DNA of 64,000 bases from Colwellia piezophila ATCC BAA-637 (GTDB lineage: Bacteria > Pseudomonadota > Gammaproteobacteria > Enterobacterales > Alteromonadaceae). Position numbers and translations under genes: made by a program. Of this stretch, positions 1 to 9,018 are shown piece by piece (the first letter of the stretch is position 1; each line of letters starts with the position of its first letter). The stretch is from contig NZ_KB905161.1 of NCBI RefSeq assembly GCF_000378625.1, forward strand, positions 430,244-494,243. The letters run 5' to 3'. The notes beneath the pieces were generated by a model. That model saw only the letters and a list, made by a program, of their open reading frames with translations, was not told the origin of the DNA and ran no database searches.

Positions 1-100
1 GATGAAATTCAGTGACTATGGTGCGCAGCTCACGTACTTCCTTATCACTAAGAAAGTTTCGAATAAGTACATAACCTTTTTTATTATAATATTCTATCAT
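1..100 (-). CDS. N-terminal fragment of a PhyH-like dioxygenase (partial, runs off the window)
   Basis: A minus-strand reading frame starts with ATG at 98-100 and stays open to the window edge, giving 33 residues. A purine-rich AAGGG lies just upstream of the ATG. The segment GYVLIRNFLSDKEVREL is typical of the N-terminus of phytanoyl-CoA dioxygenase (PhyH) family Fe(II)/2-oxoglutarate oxygenases, where a 'GY-hhh-xxF-hs-xxEV' strand/helix precedes the jelly-roll core. None of the metal-binding residues are inside the window, so the family call rests on the N-terminal pattern only. The gene lies just upstream, on the same strand, of nothing else visible here; the kinase at 128-625 ends shortly before it and could be co-transcribed. 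Confidence 0.45.
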   Translation of the reverse strand, partial: MIEYYNKKGYVLIRNFLSDKEVRELRTIVTEFH

Positions 101-127
101 CAGGCCCTTACCTGTTGTTAATTTTAC

Positions 128-625
128 TTATCCAATGCTGACTAACTCGGCATTGCTATTGAGAATTTTCTTCTCACCGATATAGCTTTGATAAAACTCA
201 ACATGGGCGGCTTTAGAGAAAGTATCTTCTCTTAGTTCATATTGTGAAATCCACTCGATAAGCATGGTTAAGTTAGCATCTTGGGCAGATTTAGACTCAT
301 ATTTGTGCGGCTCCCAAGCACGATTATTGGCATTGGCAATACAATCATCAATCGATAAATTCATAAAGATTATTGCTGATGAGTTTGCCTGAGCAATACC
401 TAAGAGGTCACTATAACAGCCTTCTATTACCCAACTGTTATGCTGATGCATAAATTGCTCTATCGCTAGCGCACTTTCAGCGAGAGGCATTCTTATTGGC
501 GGATTTGTTGCTTGCCACGCCAACAAATCAAGATCTAAATGGGCGAGGTTTTCGGTCTTGGCCAATTGTTTAGCCAGGGTAGATTTACCACTGGCCGAGT
601 TACCAAAAATAAGTAATTTTTTCAA
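128..625 (-). CDS. Small P-loop nucleotide kinase (adenylate kinase / topology-modulation-like)
   Basis: 165 residues. A Walker A motif, GNSASGKST, sits at residues 8-16, right after a first strand (KKLLIF). A DLDLLAW segment near residue 32 matches the acidic substrate-side motif of small adenylate-kinase-like and FlaR-type P-loop kinases. A second acidic strand (WVIEGCY, about residue 65) resembles the 'hIxGNY' segment of that family. The length is typical. It presumably phosphorylates a small nucleotide or nucleotide-like substrate in the cytoplasm, but the substrate cannot be read from the sequence. It is followed closely by the PhyH-like gene on the same strand and preceded by a MITE-like element at 685-909. 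Confidence 0.6.
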   Translation of the reverse strand: MKKLLIFGNSASGKSTLAKQLAKTENLAHLDLDLLAWQATNPPIRMPLAESALAIEQFMHQHNSWVIEGCYSDLLGIAQANSSAIIFMNLSIDDCIANANNRAWEPHKYESKSAQDANLTMLIEWISQYELREDTFSKAAHVEFYQSYIGEKKILNSNAELVSIG

Positions 626-684
626 TATTCATCCTTATCCTTGCTATGAATATCTACTTAGCAAAGATTTAAAAGTTTAACTAA

Positions 685-909
685 CCTGAGCTCTGGATAA
701 TGAGTACTTGATGTTTAAGAAAAAACAACAACTTAGATTGTTAAGAACAAAATTTATAAGATTAAGTAGCTATATATTCTATCAATGTTCCAATTTATTT
801 GATTATCAAGGCAAAACGTTTATGAATAACGGGTTATTTATCGACGTTTTAACGCTGAGAATCGGATAAAGGGGGATAATGAGTAAGTGCTGCTTATCCA
901 GAGTTCAGG
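685..909. mobile_element. 225-bp MITE-like element with 16-bp inverted ends and 8-bp target duplication
   Basis: The left end CCTGAGCTCTGGATAA (685-700) and the right end read on the other strand, CCTGAACTCTGGATAA (894-909), match at 15 of 16 positions. The octamer TTAACTAA occurs directly outside both ends in the same orientation (677-684 and 910-917), the signature of a transposition event with an 8-bp target duplication. The interior has no credible coding frame. This makes it a non-autonomous element that would need a transposase supplied elsewhere. I do not recognise the parent IS family. It occupies nearly all of the 314-bp gap between the kinase and the methyltransferase. Confidence 0.8.
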
Positions 910-939
910 TTAACTAATAATTTGCCGTTAAATTTATAG

Positions 940-1689
940 CTAAATTTTCTCAAATAACATCACAAAACGATCAGTCTTACGGCGAAGTTCGGGGACAAAT
1001 ACTAACTTGCTATGATCATCAGCATTGTTCGTCAGTATTTTAGACGTTTTAACTAATTTAAAGCCGCGCTTTTCTAAATCCGCCTTAACAAAGGCACTGT
1101 CAATTCTGTGCAGCGATTTCACATCACGAATGCCACTGTTCTCTGCGGCAGCATGATCTATAACGAGCAATTTTCCACCCGGCTTTAATGATTTAAGTAA
1201 CTGAGGCATCACCACATCAGCGGTAAAGTTCCAGCCATCATCTTGGAAAAACATATCGTGAAAACCTAACACTAAAAAAGCACTATCGTATTTATTCTCG
1301 CCAAGTTTTAGGTCTTCTGCTTCGCTCAGTAGGTAGTTAACATTTTTCAATCTGTCATCTGCAAGCCTAACTTTAAGCGCTTTTTCGGCATACTTCAGAT
1401 AAGCCTTGGGGATTTGTAGGGTGACTTCACCTTTTTCACCAACGACACGAGATAATAATTCCGAGTAATAACCGCCGCCGGCTAATAAATCAAGCACCGT
1501 ATCACCTTTTTTAACGCCCGAAAATTCGATAACTTGTGCCGGTTTTCGGCCAGAATCTTGCTGGATATCGTTATCACTTCGTCCGGATAAGTCGAGTGAA
1601 CAGGCCAATAGCGGAGCACTAAAAGCAAATAAACTTAACGTTGCAAGTGCTGAGAATTTGGCAGTAAACTTACTTTGAATTGTCTTCAT
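940..1689 (-). CDS. Exported class I SAM-dependent methyltransferase-like protein, possibly a lipoprotein
   Basis: 249 residues. The N-terminus is a clear signal peptide (Lys-rich start, then a hydrophobic stretch) ending in LLAC at about residues 27-30, a lipobox with serine at +2. A Rossmann methyltransferase core follows: the SAM-binding loop VLDLLAGGGYYSE at about residues 65-77, then an acidic second strand and LLVIDHAA around residue 176. This matches the periplasmic 'predicted methyltransferase' group (COG4798-like) common in marine gammaproteobacteria. The substrate is unknown, and whether SAM is available outside the cytoplasm is an open question for the family. It stands alone, with a short AT-rich gap on either side. 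Confidence 0.7.
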   Translation of the reverse strand: MKTIQSKFTAKFSALATLSLFAFSAPLLACSLDLSGRSDNDIQQDSGRKPAQVIEFSGVKKGDTVLDLLAGGGYYSELLSRVVGEKGEVTLQIPKAYLKYAEKALKVRLADDRLKNVNYLLSEAEDLKLGENKYDSAFLVLGFHDMFFQDDGWNFTADVVMPQLLKSLKPGGKLLVIDHAAAENSGIRDVKSLHRIDSAFVKADLEKRGFKLVKTSKILTNNADDHSKLVFVPELRRKTDRFVMLFEKI

Positions 1690-1893
1690 TATTATTTTTA
1701 TCCCTGACTGTCGTTAATAAAATATACAGCGCGTAACTCATCTTTAGTGATTACAGCGCACTATAGCAGTTTATAACAGCGTTTTATTTCAGCAATAAAT
1801 AACTTGTTTCAAAATATGTAACAACTCTGTAAAAACCTAAAATAGCTTTTTGAGTAACTTTGCTTATCAAGAATTGAGGGTAAATAGAAAACT

Positions 1894-3183
1894 TTAGTGC
1901 AAGTGGGTAGGAGTGATGACTTCTACTCTATTTCGCCCTTTTTCCTTGGCTTGATACATAGCCTTATCGGCATCATTAATTAATTGCTCTAAGTTTTTAT
2001 GTCGAGCGGTAAGCATGCTCACCCCAATACTTAAGGTTACACAAACCTCTTTGCCTTCAATTGCCAAGCAATGTTTCGCTAACGAAAGTTGAATACGGTT
2101 AGCGGTCTCAACACCACCAGCAATATCACAATGAGGTAAAACTATGATAAATTCCTCACCGCCATATCGGGCTAAAAAATCAATATCTCGTATCTCTTGG
2201 CCACATATATTACAAATATGTATCAACAATTCATCACCAAATAAGTGACCAAATTCATCATTGACGTTTTTAAATAAATCACAATCGAGTAAAAGTAGCG
2301 TCAGATTGTTTTTATTTCTCACTGCCCGAGAGTATTCCATTTCCCCACGTTCAAACAGCGCTCTGCGATTGGCAACCTTAGTCAAGGGATCCGTATTAGA
2401 GAGCCGTTCCAAAACATGGGTTCGTTCTTCAACTACCTTCTTCATCACGCCTAAAGAAACCGTCGTTTCACTTAATTTTTCATTCATGACATTAAAAGCT
2501 TTGGCAATACTATCAAACTCTTGAGAGTGATAAGAAAGCTTTATTTTTTCAAAATGACCACTGTGATTTTGCTTAAAAGCACGTTTTACTTCATCAAAGG
2601 ATTTTCTCACTATGTGCGTTAACGTAATGGCGCCCAACAACAGCGCGACCATACTGGCGGCAGAAACTGAAATAATAAATAAAGCTTGTTGTTTTATAGT
2701 CTGGTAAATGTCTTCATGGGCAATAGCCGATAACTGTAATGAATCAGAGCGAATAGCTTCTAGTTGCGTCATCAACCTTGCTTTTAAATAAATTTTTATC
2801 GATGTATTGGCATTTTTTAACTTGTTCTTAGTAATTTGTGCAAATAAACGTTTTAAGATTTCATTTTCACTCTTGATACTATGCTGAATGATTTGTTGTT
2901 GCGGCGGTAATTGCGGTGAGGACTTAAGCAAACTGCTCAGTTTATGCTGTAAAACTTGCCAATTACTGACGCTATAGTGACTTGCGTATATATTATCGCT
3001 AACAACTAATTGCTTGAGCGCATTTGTTTGGTTGGCAAGTTGTTGGGCATAGTTATCTCGACTAAAAGCAAGCTCCACTGCTTGTGATGTCCATATAACA
3101 CTACTAAGTAAAATAACAAATAATAAACAGCTACTTAGAGTGAAAAAATAGATGCGTTGCGACAGACTTACCTTCATATTCAC
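1894..3183 (-). CDS. Membrane diguanylate cyclase with HAMP and GGDEF domains
   Basis: 429 residues. One membrane segment lies at about residues 10-32 and a second at about 167-190, bracketing a roughly 130-residue helical periplasmic sensor. A HAMP-like linker (about 190-245) leads to a GGDEF domain (about 260-425). The active-site loop reads GGEEF, which is catalytically competent in this family, and RDID five residues before it is a complete RxxD inhibitory site for product feedback. It should make c-di-GMP at the inner membrane. The start lies only 6 bases after the stop of the upstream substrate-binding protein gene, so the two form an operon. This suggests that the binding protein feeds a ligand signal to the cyclase; that link is inference. 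Confidence 0.88.
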   Translation of the reverse strand: MNMKVSLSQRIYFFTLSSCLLFVILLSSVIWTSQAVELAFSRDNYAQQLANQTNALKQLVVSDNIYASHYSVSNWQVLQHKLSSLLKSSPQLPPQQQIIQHSIKSENEILKRLFAQITKNKLKNANTSIKIYLKARLMTQLEAIRSDSLQLSAIAHEDIYQTIKQQALFIISVSAASMVALLLGAITLTHIVRKSFDEVKRAFKQNHSGHFEKIKLSYHSQEFDSIAKAFNVMNEKLSETTVSLGVMKKVVEERTHVLERLSNTDPLTKVANRRALFERGEMEYSRAVRNKNNLTLLLLDCDLFKNVNDEFGHLFGDELLIHICNICGQEIRDIDFLARYGGEEFIIVLPHCDIAGGVETANRIQLSLAKHCLAIEGKEVCVTLSIGVSMLTARHKNLEQLINDADKAMYQAKEKGRNRVEVITPTHLH

Positions 3184-3189
3184 TTCCTC

Positions 3190-4239
3190 TTACAAGGGGA
3201 TATTTACCGCTTCTGGCATTACCTGCAACATCGCTCTGCTATCAATGAAGTTCTCAACGTGAGGCATTTCAGTAAAATGACTCATGTGAGTATCAATCGC
3301 CCAAATGGCCTGAGATTTTATGCTTAAAATTAAGGACTGGTTTAATCCTAGTTTAAAAATGTAATCTGGCCACACCCAGTCAATAAATTCGGCAGAAAGC
3401 TGTAGTTCATTAATGACTATTTGTTTAGCTTTAGCCGGATGCAAAGTAATATAGTTAATGGCGGTATTTAGCCCTTGAATGATGCACTTTGCTTTGTCGA
3501 CCAAAAGAGTATCCGCGGTTTGAGAAATCAAATTAAAACTTAAGGTATTCAAACTTTTACTATCGTGAATTTTAATTTGTTTATTAAGCAATTGAACACT
3601 ATGAAAAGCAAAAGGTTCCCAAGGCACAAAAGCATCGATTTTATTATCAATAAAACCATTAATAAGCTGCTCTGGTTTAAAATGAACAAGCTCAACATCT
3701 TCAGTAGTCAAACCCTCCAGTGCTAATAACATACTTAAGAAATATTCACTTGCCGTGCGTTTAGTAACACCTATGCGTTTACCTTTAAGATCAATAAATG
3801 AGTTAATTTGTGCCGATGGGCGGGTAATGAGTTTTACATCATTATCTGACTGAACAAACATGGCATGACTGACAAAAGACTTACTGGCGAGACTTTGAAA
3901 AGCCATCACTGAATCTGAGCTAGTACCAAAATCAACCTCACCATTCATCACTTTAGCAAAGGCCCTTTGGCCACCATCAACCTCAACAAACTTAACGCTA
4001 ACGCAAGTATCATCAAAAGCCCCAATGACCTTAGCCACATAAAAAGGTGTTGATAAAGGCGTTTTAGAAACAGCAATAGTTACTTTATATTTTGGCTGTT
4101 GCCAACGCGCTTGCAAATGAGAGTAAAGCAGCGCGGCACAGGTAAGCGTAAGCAATATAATTGCATAAAAAATAAGGGACTTTTTAATCAAAATAAATAA
4201 ATAATACCAAATAAAGTCATTTTCTAAGTATAGAAACAA
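3190..4239 (-). CDS. NMT1/SsuA-type substrate-binding protein, probably membrane-anchored
   Basis: 349 residues. A long hydrophobic segment at about residues 12-42 is a membrane anchor or uncleaved signal. It is followed by a periplasmic-binding-protein type 2 fold: VTIAVSKTPLSTPFYVAK near residue 53, GEVDFGTSSDSV near residue 104, and DLKGKRIGVTK near residue 150. These match the NMT1 / SsuA / TauA family of nitrate, sulfonate and thiamine-precursor binding proteins. No ABC permease or ATPase gene is adjacent. The only partner is the GGDEF gene 6 bases downstream, so a sensory rather than transport role is likely. The first methionine may not be the true start; a later one is not obvious before the anchor. 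Confidence 0.75.
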   Translation of the reverse strand: MFLYLENDFIWYYLFILIKKSLIFYAIILLTLTCAALLYSHLQARWQQPKYKVTIAVSKTPLSTPFYVAKVIGAFDDTCVSVKFVEVDGGQRAFAKVMNGEVDFGTSSDSVMAFQSLASKSFVSHAMFVQSDNDVKLITRPSAQINSFIDLKGKRIGVTKRTASEYFLSMLLALEGLTTEDVELVHFKPEQLINGFIDNKIDAFVPWEPFAFHSVQLLNKQIKIHDSKSLNTLSFNLISQTADTLLVDKAKCIIQGLNTAINYITLHPAKAKQIVINELQLSAEFIDWVWPDYIFKLGLNQSLILSIKSQAIWAIDTHMSHFTEMPHVENFIDSRAMLQVMPEAVNIPL

Positions 4240-4291
4240 ATATTATATTTGGATCATTGTTCTGAAAACTTCTTGCTTCGCCCCTTGCCTC

Positions 4292-4354
4292 TTAACTTTT
4301 ATCGTTCCAGGTTTAACTTTTATCGTTCCAGGTTTAACTTTTATCGTTCCAGGT
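4292..4354. repeat. Three tandem copies of a 21-bp sequence
   Basis: The unit TTAACTTTTATCGTTCCAGG plus one T occurs three times head to tail at 4292-4312, 4313-4333 and 4334-4354 without a mismatch. It lies in the gap between the acyl-CoA dehydrogenase stop and the binding-protein start, so it may vary in copy number in the untranslated or promoter region of the binding-protein operon. No function is visible. Confidence 0.9.
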
Positions 4355-4408
4355 AATACTGGCTTTACTTTCGATACCAGGTGCTTTTGGTTAAAGCTCA
4401 ATTTCCGA

Positions 4409-5626
4409 CTAAAAAAACGCCTGGATACCCGTTTGTGCTCGTCCTAATATTAAAGCATGCACATCATGTGTGCCCTCATAGGTATTAACCGCTTCAAGGT
4501 TCATTACATGACGAATAATATGAAATTCATCACTAATACCGTTGCCACCGTGCATATCTCGCGCTTGGCGAGCAATATCTAGCGCTTTGCCACAAGAGTT
4601 ACGCTTGATCAGTGAAATAGCTTCAGGGGCTAAATTGTTAGCATCCATCAGACGCCCTGCTTGCAAGCAAGCTAACAAGCCAATGCTAATTTCTGTTTGC
4701 ATATCGGCTAGTTTTTTCTGAATCAATTGTGTTGCCGCTAAAGGTTTACCAAATTGTTCTCGGTCTAAAGTATATTGACGCGCGCCATGCCAACAAAATT
4801 CAGCAGCGCCAAGTGCCCCCCAAGCAATACCGTAACGCGCTTTATTCAAACAACCAAAAGGACCTGATAAACCACTGGCTTTGGGTAGTATATTCTCGCT
4901 TGGTACAAAAACATCCTCCATCACTATTTCGCCCGTGATTGAAGCACGCAACGAGAACTTACCTTCAATTTTTGGTGCTGATAAACCAGTCATACCTTTT
5001 TCAAGAATAAAACCTTTAATAACACCATCAAGCTTGGCCCAAACAATAAACACATCGGCAATGGGTGAGTTAGTGATCCACATTTTACTGCCATTTAGTT
5101 GGTAACCACCATCAACAGCTACCGCTTTCGTTGCCATACTGGCGGGATCAGAGCCGGAATTAGGCTCAGTTAAGCCAAAACAGCCAATATATTCACCCGT
5201 TGCTAGCTTAGGTAAATATTTCATTTTCTGTGTCTCGCTGCCATAAGCATGAATAGGGTGCATAACCAAGGAAGATTGCACACTCATAGCACTACGGTAA
5301 CCGCTATCTACCCGCTCTACTTCTCGCGCAATCAAACCATAACTAACATAATTAATGCCGGCACAGCCGTACTTCTCTTCAATGGTCGCGCCCAACAAAC
5401 CCAGTGCGCCAAATTCTTTCATTATCTCAACGTCAAATTTTTCATGGCGGTTAGCCATTAAAATACGCGGCATGAGTTTTTCTTGGCAATACTGATGAGC
5501 GCTATCGCGTACTAACCGTTCTTCTTCAGAAAGTAGCGAGTCAAGCAACAGCGGGTCTTGCCAATTAAAATGTACTTTTTTTGTCTTCGCTGTTTGACTC
5601 GCTGTGCTTATCTTTGTATTGGACAT
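4409..5626 (-). CDS. gcdH: Glutaryl-CoA dehydrogenase
   Basis: 405 residues, the full length for an acyl-CoA dehydrogenase. The FAD/acyl motif [14 protein letters not shown] (about residue 151) and WITNSP (about residue 184) match the family signature. The catalytic glutamate sits in [20 protein letters not shown] at about residue 384, the sequence context characteristic of glutaryl-CoA dehydrogenases. The enzyme oxidises and decarboxylates glutaryl-CoA to crotonyl-CoA in lysine and tryptophan breakdown, passing electrons to ETF. It is monocistronic here; no CoA-transferase or regulator gene is next to it. The start is an ATG at 5626 with purine-rich sequence upstream. Confidence 0.92.
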   Translation of the reverse strand: MSNTKISTASQTAKTKKVHFNWQDPLLLDSLLSEEERLVRDSAHQYCQEKLMPRILMANRHEKFDVEIMKEFGALGLLGATIEEKYGCAGINYVSYGLIAREVERVDSGYRSAMSVQSSLVMHPIHAYGSETQKMKYLPKLATGEYIGCFGLTEPNSGSDPASMATKAVAVDGGYQLNGSKMWITNSPIADVFIVWAKLDGVIKGFILEKGMTGLSAPKIEGKFSLRASITGEIVMEDVFVPSENILPKASGLSGPFGCLNKARYGIAWGALGAAEFCWHGARQYTLDREQFGKPLAATQLIQKKLADMQTEISIGLLACLQAGRLMDANNLAPEAISLIKRNSCGKALDIARQARDMHGGNGISDEFHIIRHVMNLEAVNTYEGTHDVHALILGRAQTGIQAFF

Positions 5627-5859
5627 AAGATTTACCTAAAATTGCGGTTGGGCATAATATATTTGAAATAGTAATAGAAAGCTTTAACAAGTCAATGCAA
5701 TGCTGATGGCATCATGCGATAGAATAAGAAAACTGTTAACTTACACTTTCTGACAGTTTTTCGACACTTGGGTTACGGATTTATACAACTGGATTAGGCA
5801 AAATCCTCCCATATTAAAACTAAGTAACCACAGTAAAAACTGACAGGGATTGCCCACTA

Positions 5860-7935
5860 ATGAAAATAACCCCCGCCACTGGTATGGCAAGCTCACTACT
5901 TTTACTTTCTTTTGTACTGCCAATGGCAGTTGCCGCGGAAAATAGCGAAACTAAAGAAAAAGAGCAGAAAACAGTAGGGCAAGATATTGAGGTTATTGAA
6001 GTGACCTCAAAGCGTAACCAAGCTAACAGTGAGATGACCGAAAAAACCGAACAATTAATGAGTGTTGCCGGTATTGGTAATGATCCGTTAAGCGCCGTTT
6101 ATAGTTTACCCGGTATTATTTATGCGGGTGGTGATGGTGGTTCGCCGGCAGTACGCGGCTCCTCTCCTGATGATAATGCCTTTTATATTGACGATATTCC
6201 TGTCGCCTATATTTTTCATTTATTTGGCGACAGTATTTTTAATGAAAATCTGATCCAAGACTTTAACTTACACCCTGCGGCCTTTGGTAGTGAATACGGC
6301 AACGCCACGGGTGGCATATTCGATGTAAAACTACGCGATCCTCGTCAACAAGAGATAACCTCCACCATTGATTTAAGCATGCTTAAAAGTGGTTTTATGA
6401 TCGAAGGGGAAACCTTTGAAGAGCAGGCTTTTTACCTCTCATATCGTCGTAGTCAAATTCACCTCTTCTTACCTGAAGGCACCGAAGAAGATGGTTATAC
6501 CATCTTTAAAGCCCCCATTAGTGACGATTATCAAGCTAAATATCAATGGCTAATCGGTGACGCTCACAAGTTAACGCTTAGCGCATCAGGCGCCAGTGAT
6601 ACAGGCGGAATTAATATTTCAGAAAACTCTGAGTCGGGTAAAATTAACCCCGATAGCATAGGTGATTTGAAAATCACCACTCAATTTGATAGTCAAAGTC
6701 TTTCATGGCAATACTATGGTGAACAACAAAAAATCATGCAACTAATTGCTGGCCATACCGTGGAAAAAACAGCTCAAAAATTTGGTCAAGGGCAATTTAT
6801 TGAAGTCGAAGAAGAAAAATACCATGTACGCTTTTCCTCACAAATTAACTGGCTAACAAACCACAAACTCGGTTTTGGCATTGATTACAGTAAAACTGAC
6901 ATCGATTATAGTTACGATATTATTCCTTATTTTTGCACCGAAAATGATGCCGATTGTAATACTTTTAAAGGCGATAGAATCCAAGACAACTCCTCACTGA
7001 ACGACGAAGACCTTGCCATTTATCTTCATGATATTTGGCAAATGAGCGATACCTGGCAACTTACCTATGGCATTAGAGCTGAACGTAACGATTATACCGA
7101 GCAAGACTTTATTCATCCAAGGCTAGCGCTAGATTGGCTTGCCACCGATAACTTAACCATCAAAGCCAAGGCCGGAACCTATAGCCGTTTCCCTGACGTA
7201 GATACTGCACTGCCAAAACTTGGGAATCCTGAGATTAAGTCACCACAAGCGACACATTATTCTTTAGGTTTTGATTATGACTTAAACGGCTTATGGTTCA
7301 CCTCAGTTGATATCTACCATAAAGAGTTAACCGAGTTACCTCGCTCAATTGATGAGCATACCGCTGAAGTCGACTGGCAGGCTAATTATACCGATGATAC
7401 TTCCGGCGATGCTCAAGGGATTGAGTGGTTAGTTAGGCGTGAGCGCGAAAGTGGCTGGTTTGGTTGGGCATCGTTAAGTTGGTCGCAAAGCCAGCGTACT
7501 GACGACCTAACCCATATTAGCGCTGATTATTACCTCGATACGCCATTGGTTGCCAATGTAGTGGTTAATTATCAGCTAAACCAGCACTGGGATTTTGGCT
7601 TACGCTTTACCCTACGTAGTGGCGCAAAATATAGCCCTATTGTTGGTTTGCGTGAAAACCCTGATTATGACGATCACTTCTTACCAGAGTATGGTGAGCT
7701 CAACGCTAAAACCTTACCGGTTTATCATCGACTAGATTTAGAAGCGAACTACCAAACAACCTACTGGGGTTATGACGCCCAGTGGACCATGGCGGTTATT
7801 AATGCCATGGCACAAAAAAATGTCTCCGGTTATTATTATGACCCCGAAGACGGCGACACCTTAACCGAGTTTAATATCAGCGGCGAGGAAGATGTTGGCA
7901 TATTCCCTTATATCGGTTTAAAAATGAGCTTTTAG
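5860..7935 (+). CDS. TonB-dependent outer-membrane receptor
   Basis: 691 residues. The signal peptide ends at about residue 25 (AVAA). A region resembling a TonB box (IEVIEVTSKR) lies at about residues 43-54. The plug domain covers about residues 60-165 with DPLSAVYSLPGIIYAGGDGG and VRGSSPDDNAFYIDDIPV, followed by a 22-strand-type barrel of alternating aromatic strands ending in the C-terminal phenylalanine (KMSF). The plug has the short 'SxxDP ... YVDGIPV'-like style of receptors for unknown siderophores or peptides. The ligand cannot be assigned. It precedes the MipA/DUF3019 operon on the same strand, which may share its regulation; a possible weak hairpin lies at about 7950-7980. Confidence 0.88.
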   Translation: MKITPATGMASSLLLLSFVLPMAVAAENSETKEKEQKTVGQDIEVIEVTSKRNQANSEMTEKTEQLMSVAGIGNDPLSAVYSLPGIIYAGGDGGSPAVRGSSPDDNAFYIDDIPVAYIFHLFGDSIFNENLIQDFNLHPAAFGSEYGNATGGIFDVKLRDPRQQEITSTIDLSMLKSGFMIEGETFEEQAFYLSYRRSQIHLFLPEGTEEDGYTIFKAPISDDYQAKYQWLIGDAHKLTLSASGASDTGGINISENSESGKINPDSIGDLKITTQFDSQSLSWQYYGEQQKIMQLIAGHTVEKTAQKFGQGQFIEVEEEKYHVRFSSQINWLTNHKLGFGIDYSKTDIDYSYDIIPYFCTENDADCNTFKGDRIQDNSSLNDEDLAIYLHDIWQMSDTWQLTYGIRAERNDYTEQDFIHPRLALDWLATDNLTIKAKAGTYSRFPDVDTALPKLGNPEIKSPQATHYSLGFDYDLNGLWFTSVDIYHKELTELPRSIDEHTAEVDWQANYTDDTSGDAQGIEWLVRRERESGWFGWASLSWSQSQRTDDLTHISADYYLDTPLVANVVVNYQLNQHWDFGLRFTLRSGAKYSPIVGLRENPDYDDHFLPEYGELNAKTLPVYHRLDLEANYQTTYWGYDAQWTMAVINAMAQKNVSGYYYDPEDGDTLTEFNISGEEDVGIFPYIGLKMSF

Positions 7936-8025
7936 CGTTTTTTTCAAGTTGTTTAACATTGCTTACACTTTTTAAACAATAAAATTGCCTAGCTAGCGCA
8001 AGTAATATTTACAAAGTGGTAACAT

Positions 8026-9018
8026 ATGGTTACTTTTTGTAAATTTACTTTGTGCTCTGCTATGCCCTTTAAAAAAAATAATATCAGACGAAGACAGAAT
8101 CATGGCTTTAGCTGGCTAGTTGCCATTAGCTTATTGATGTTTAGCTCGTTAAGTTATGGACAAGAAACCAGTGATAACTTGGAGCACAGTGCTCGCTTAG
8201 AAATTAGCGCAGAGCAAGAATATGACGCCAACAAACCTGTACTCAAAGATGCGTTTGAATGGCAATTTGCACTTGATTTCTCTTTAGTTTATAACCCGAC
8301 GATTATTGCAGGCATCGAGCAAGATGAGTTATTGCATTACTTTATGCCGGGTTTGTTATTTGACATCTCTTATAAAGGATTTTATTTACAGAGCAATCAA
8401 AGACGCTCAAGTGCTTTACTTGGCGGTACTGAATTTGGCTATCAGCTTGTTGTTGAACAGAATTGGCAACTTGATCTGATAGCCAAGGTGTATATGCAAG
8501 GTTATGACTCAGACTCACTAATTGAATATGGTGGCGGCGATGAAGAAGTACTGTTAGGTTTAACTGAACGTGAAGTCACCATCGGCTTAGCTATACGTTA
8601 CTCGCAGTACTTTAAAGATAGCATATTTACCCTTGACCTTGCCTCAGCTCATACCGGTGATGATGAGTATGGCGATCATGTCAGTGGCCTAATTATTGAT
8701 AGCTTTTACAGCCATTTATTTCTCTATAGAAATTGGGATATTTATCTAGGTGTCGGTTTAAGCTATTTTAGCCAAGATATTGTTGATTACTATATTGGTG
8801 TTGCTAGCAACGAAGTAACTGAAACTCGGCCTGAATATACCGCTAAAGGTGGCTTCAGAGGGCAAGCGGAGATTTATGCGCAATACCCTATATCAGCAAG
8901 TTGGTCTTTTCATACCGGCATAACCCACAGCATTTTTTCAAAAAATGTAAAAGAAAGCCCCTTGGTTGATACTAACCAAATAACTCAAGTGGTGCTTGGG
9001 GTGCTGTATGTATTTTAA
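8026..9018 (+). CDS. MipA/OmpV-like outer-membrane beta-barrel protein
   Basis: 330 residues. The N-terminal signal (hydrophobic WLVAISLLMFSSLSYG) is preceded by an unusually long hydrophilic leader. The methionine at residue 13 is an alternative start, but neither start has a strong ribosome site. The mature part is made of alternating amphipathic strands (YKGFYLQSNQRR, FGYQLVVEQNWQLDL, WDIYLGVGLSYFSQD) ending in VLGVLYVF with a C-terminal aromatic residue, as in outer-membrane barrels. The order barrel, DUF3019 protein, response regulator, sensor kinase is a conserved MipA cassette in Shewanella and relatives (from my knowledge of the family). The end overlaps the next gene by 11 bases, so the two are translationally coupled. 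Confidence 0.65.
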   Translation: MVTFCKFTLCSAMPFKKNNIRRRQNHGFSWLVAISLLMFSSLSYGQETSDNLEHSARLEISAEQEYDANKPVLKDAFEWQFALDFSLVYNPTIIAGIEQDELLHYFMPGLLFDISYKGFYLQSNQRRSSALLGGTEFGYQLVVEQNWQLDLIAKVYMQGYDSDSLIEYGGGDEEVLLGLTEREVTIGLAIRYSQYFKDSIFTLDLASAHTGDDEYGDHVSGLIIDSFYSHLFLYRNWDIYLGVGLSYFSQDIVDYYIGVASNEVTETRPEYTAKGGFRGQAEIYAQYPISASWSFHTGITHSIFSKNVKESPLVDTNQITQVVLGVLYVF

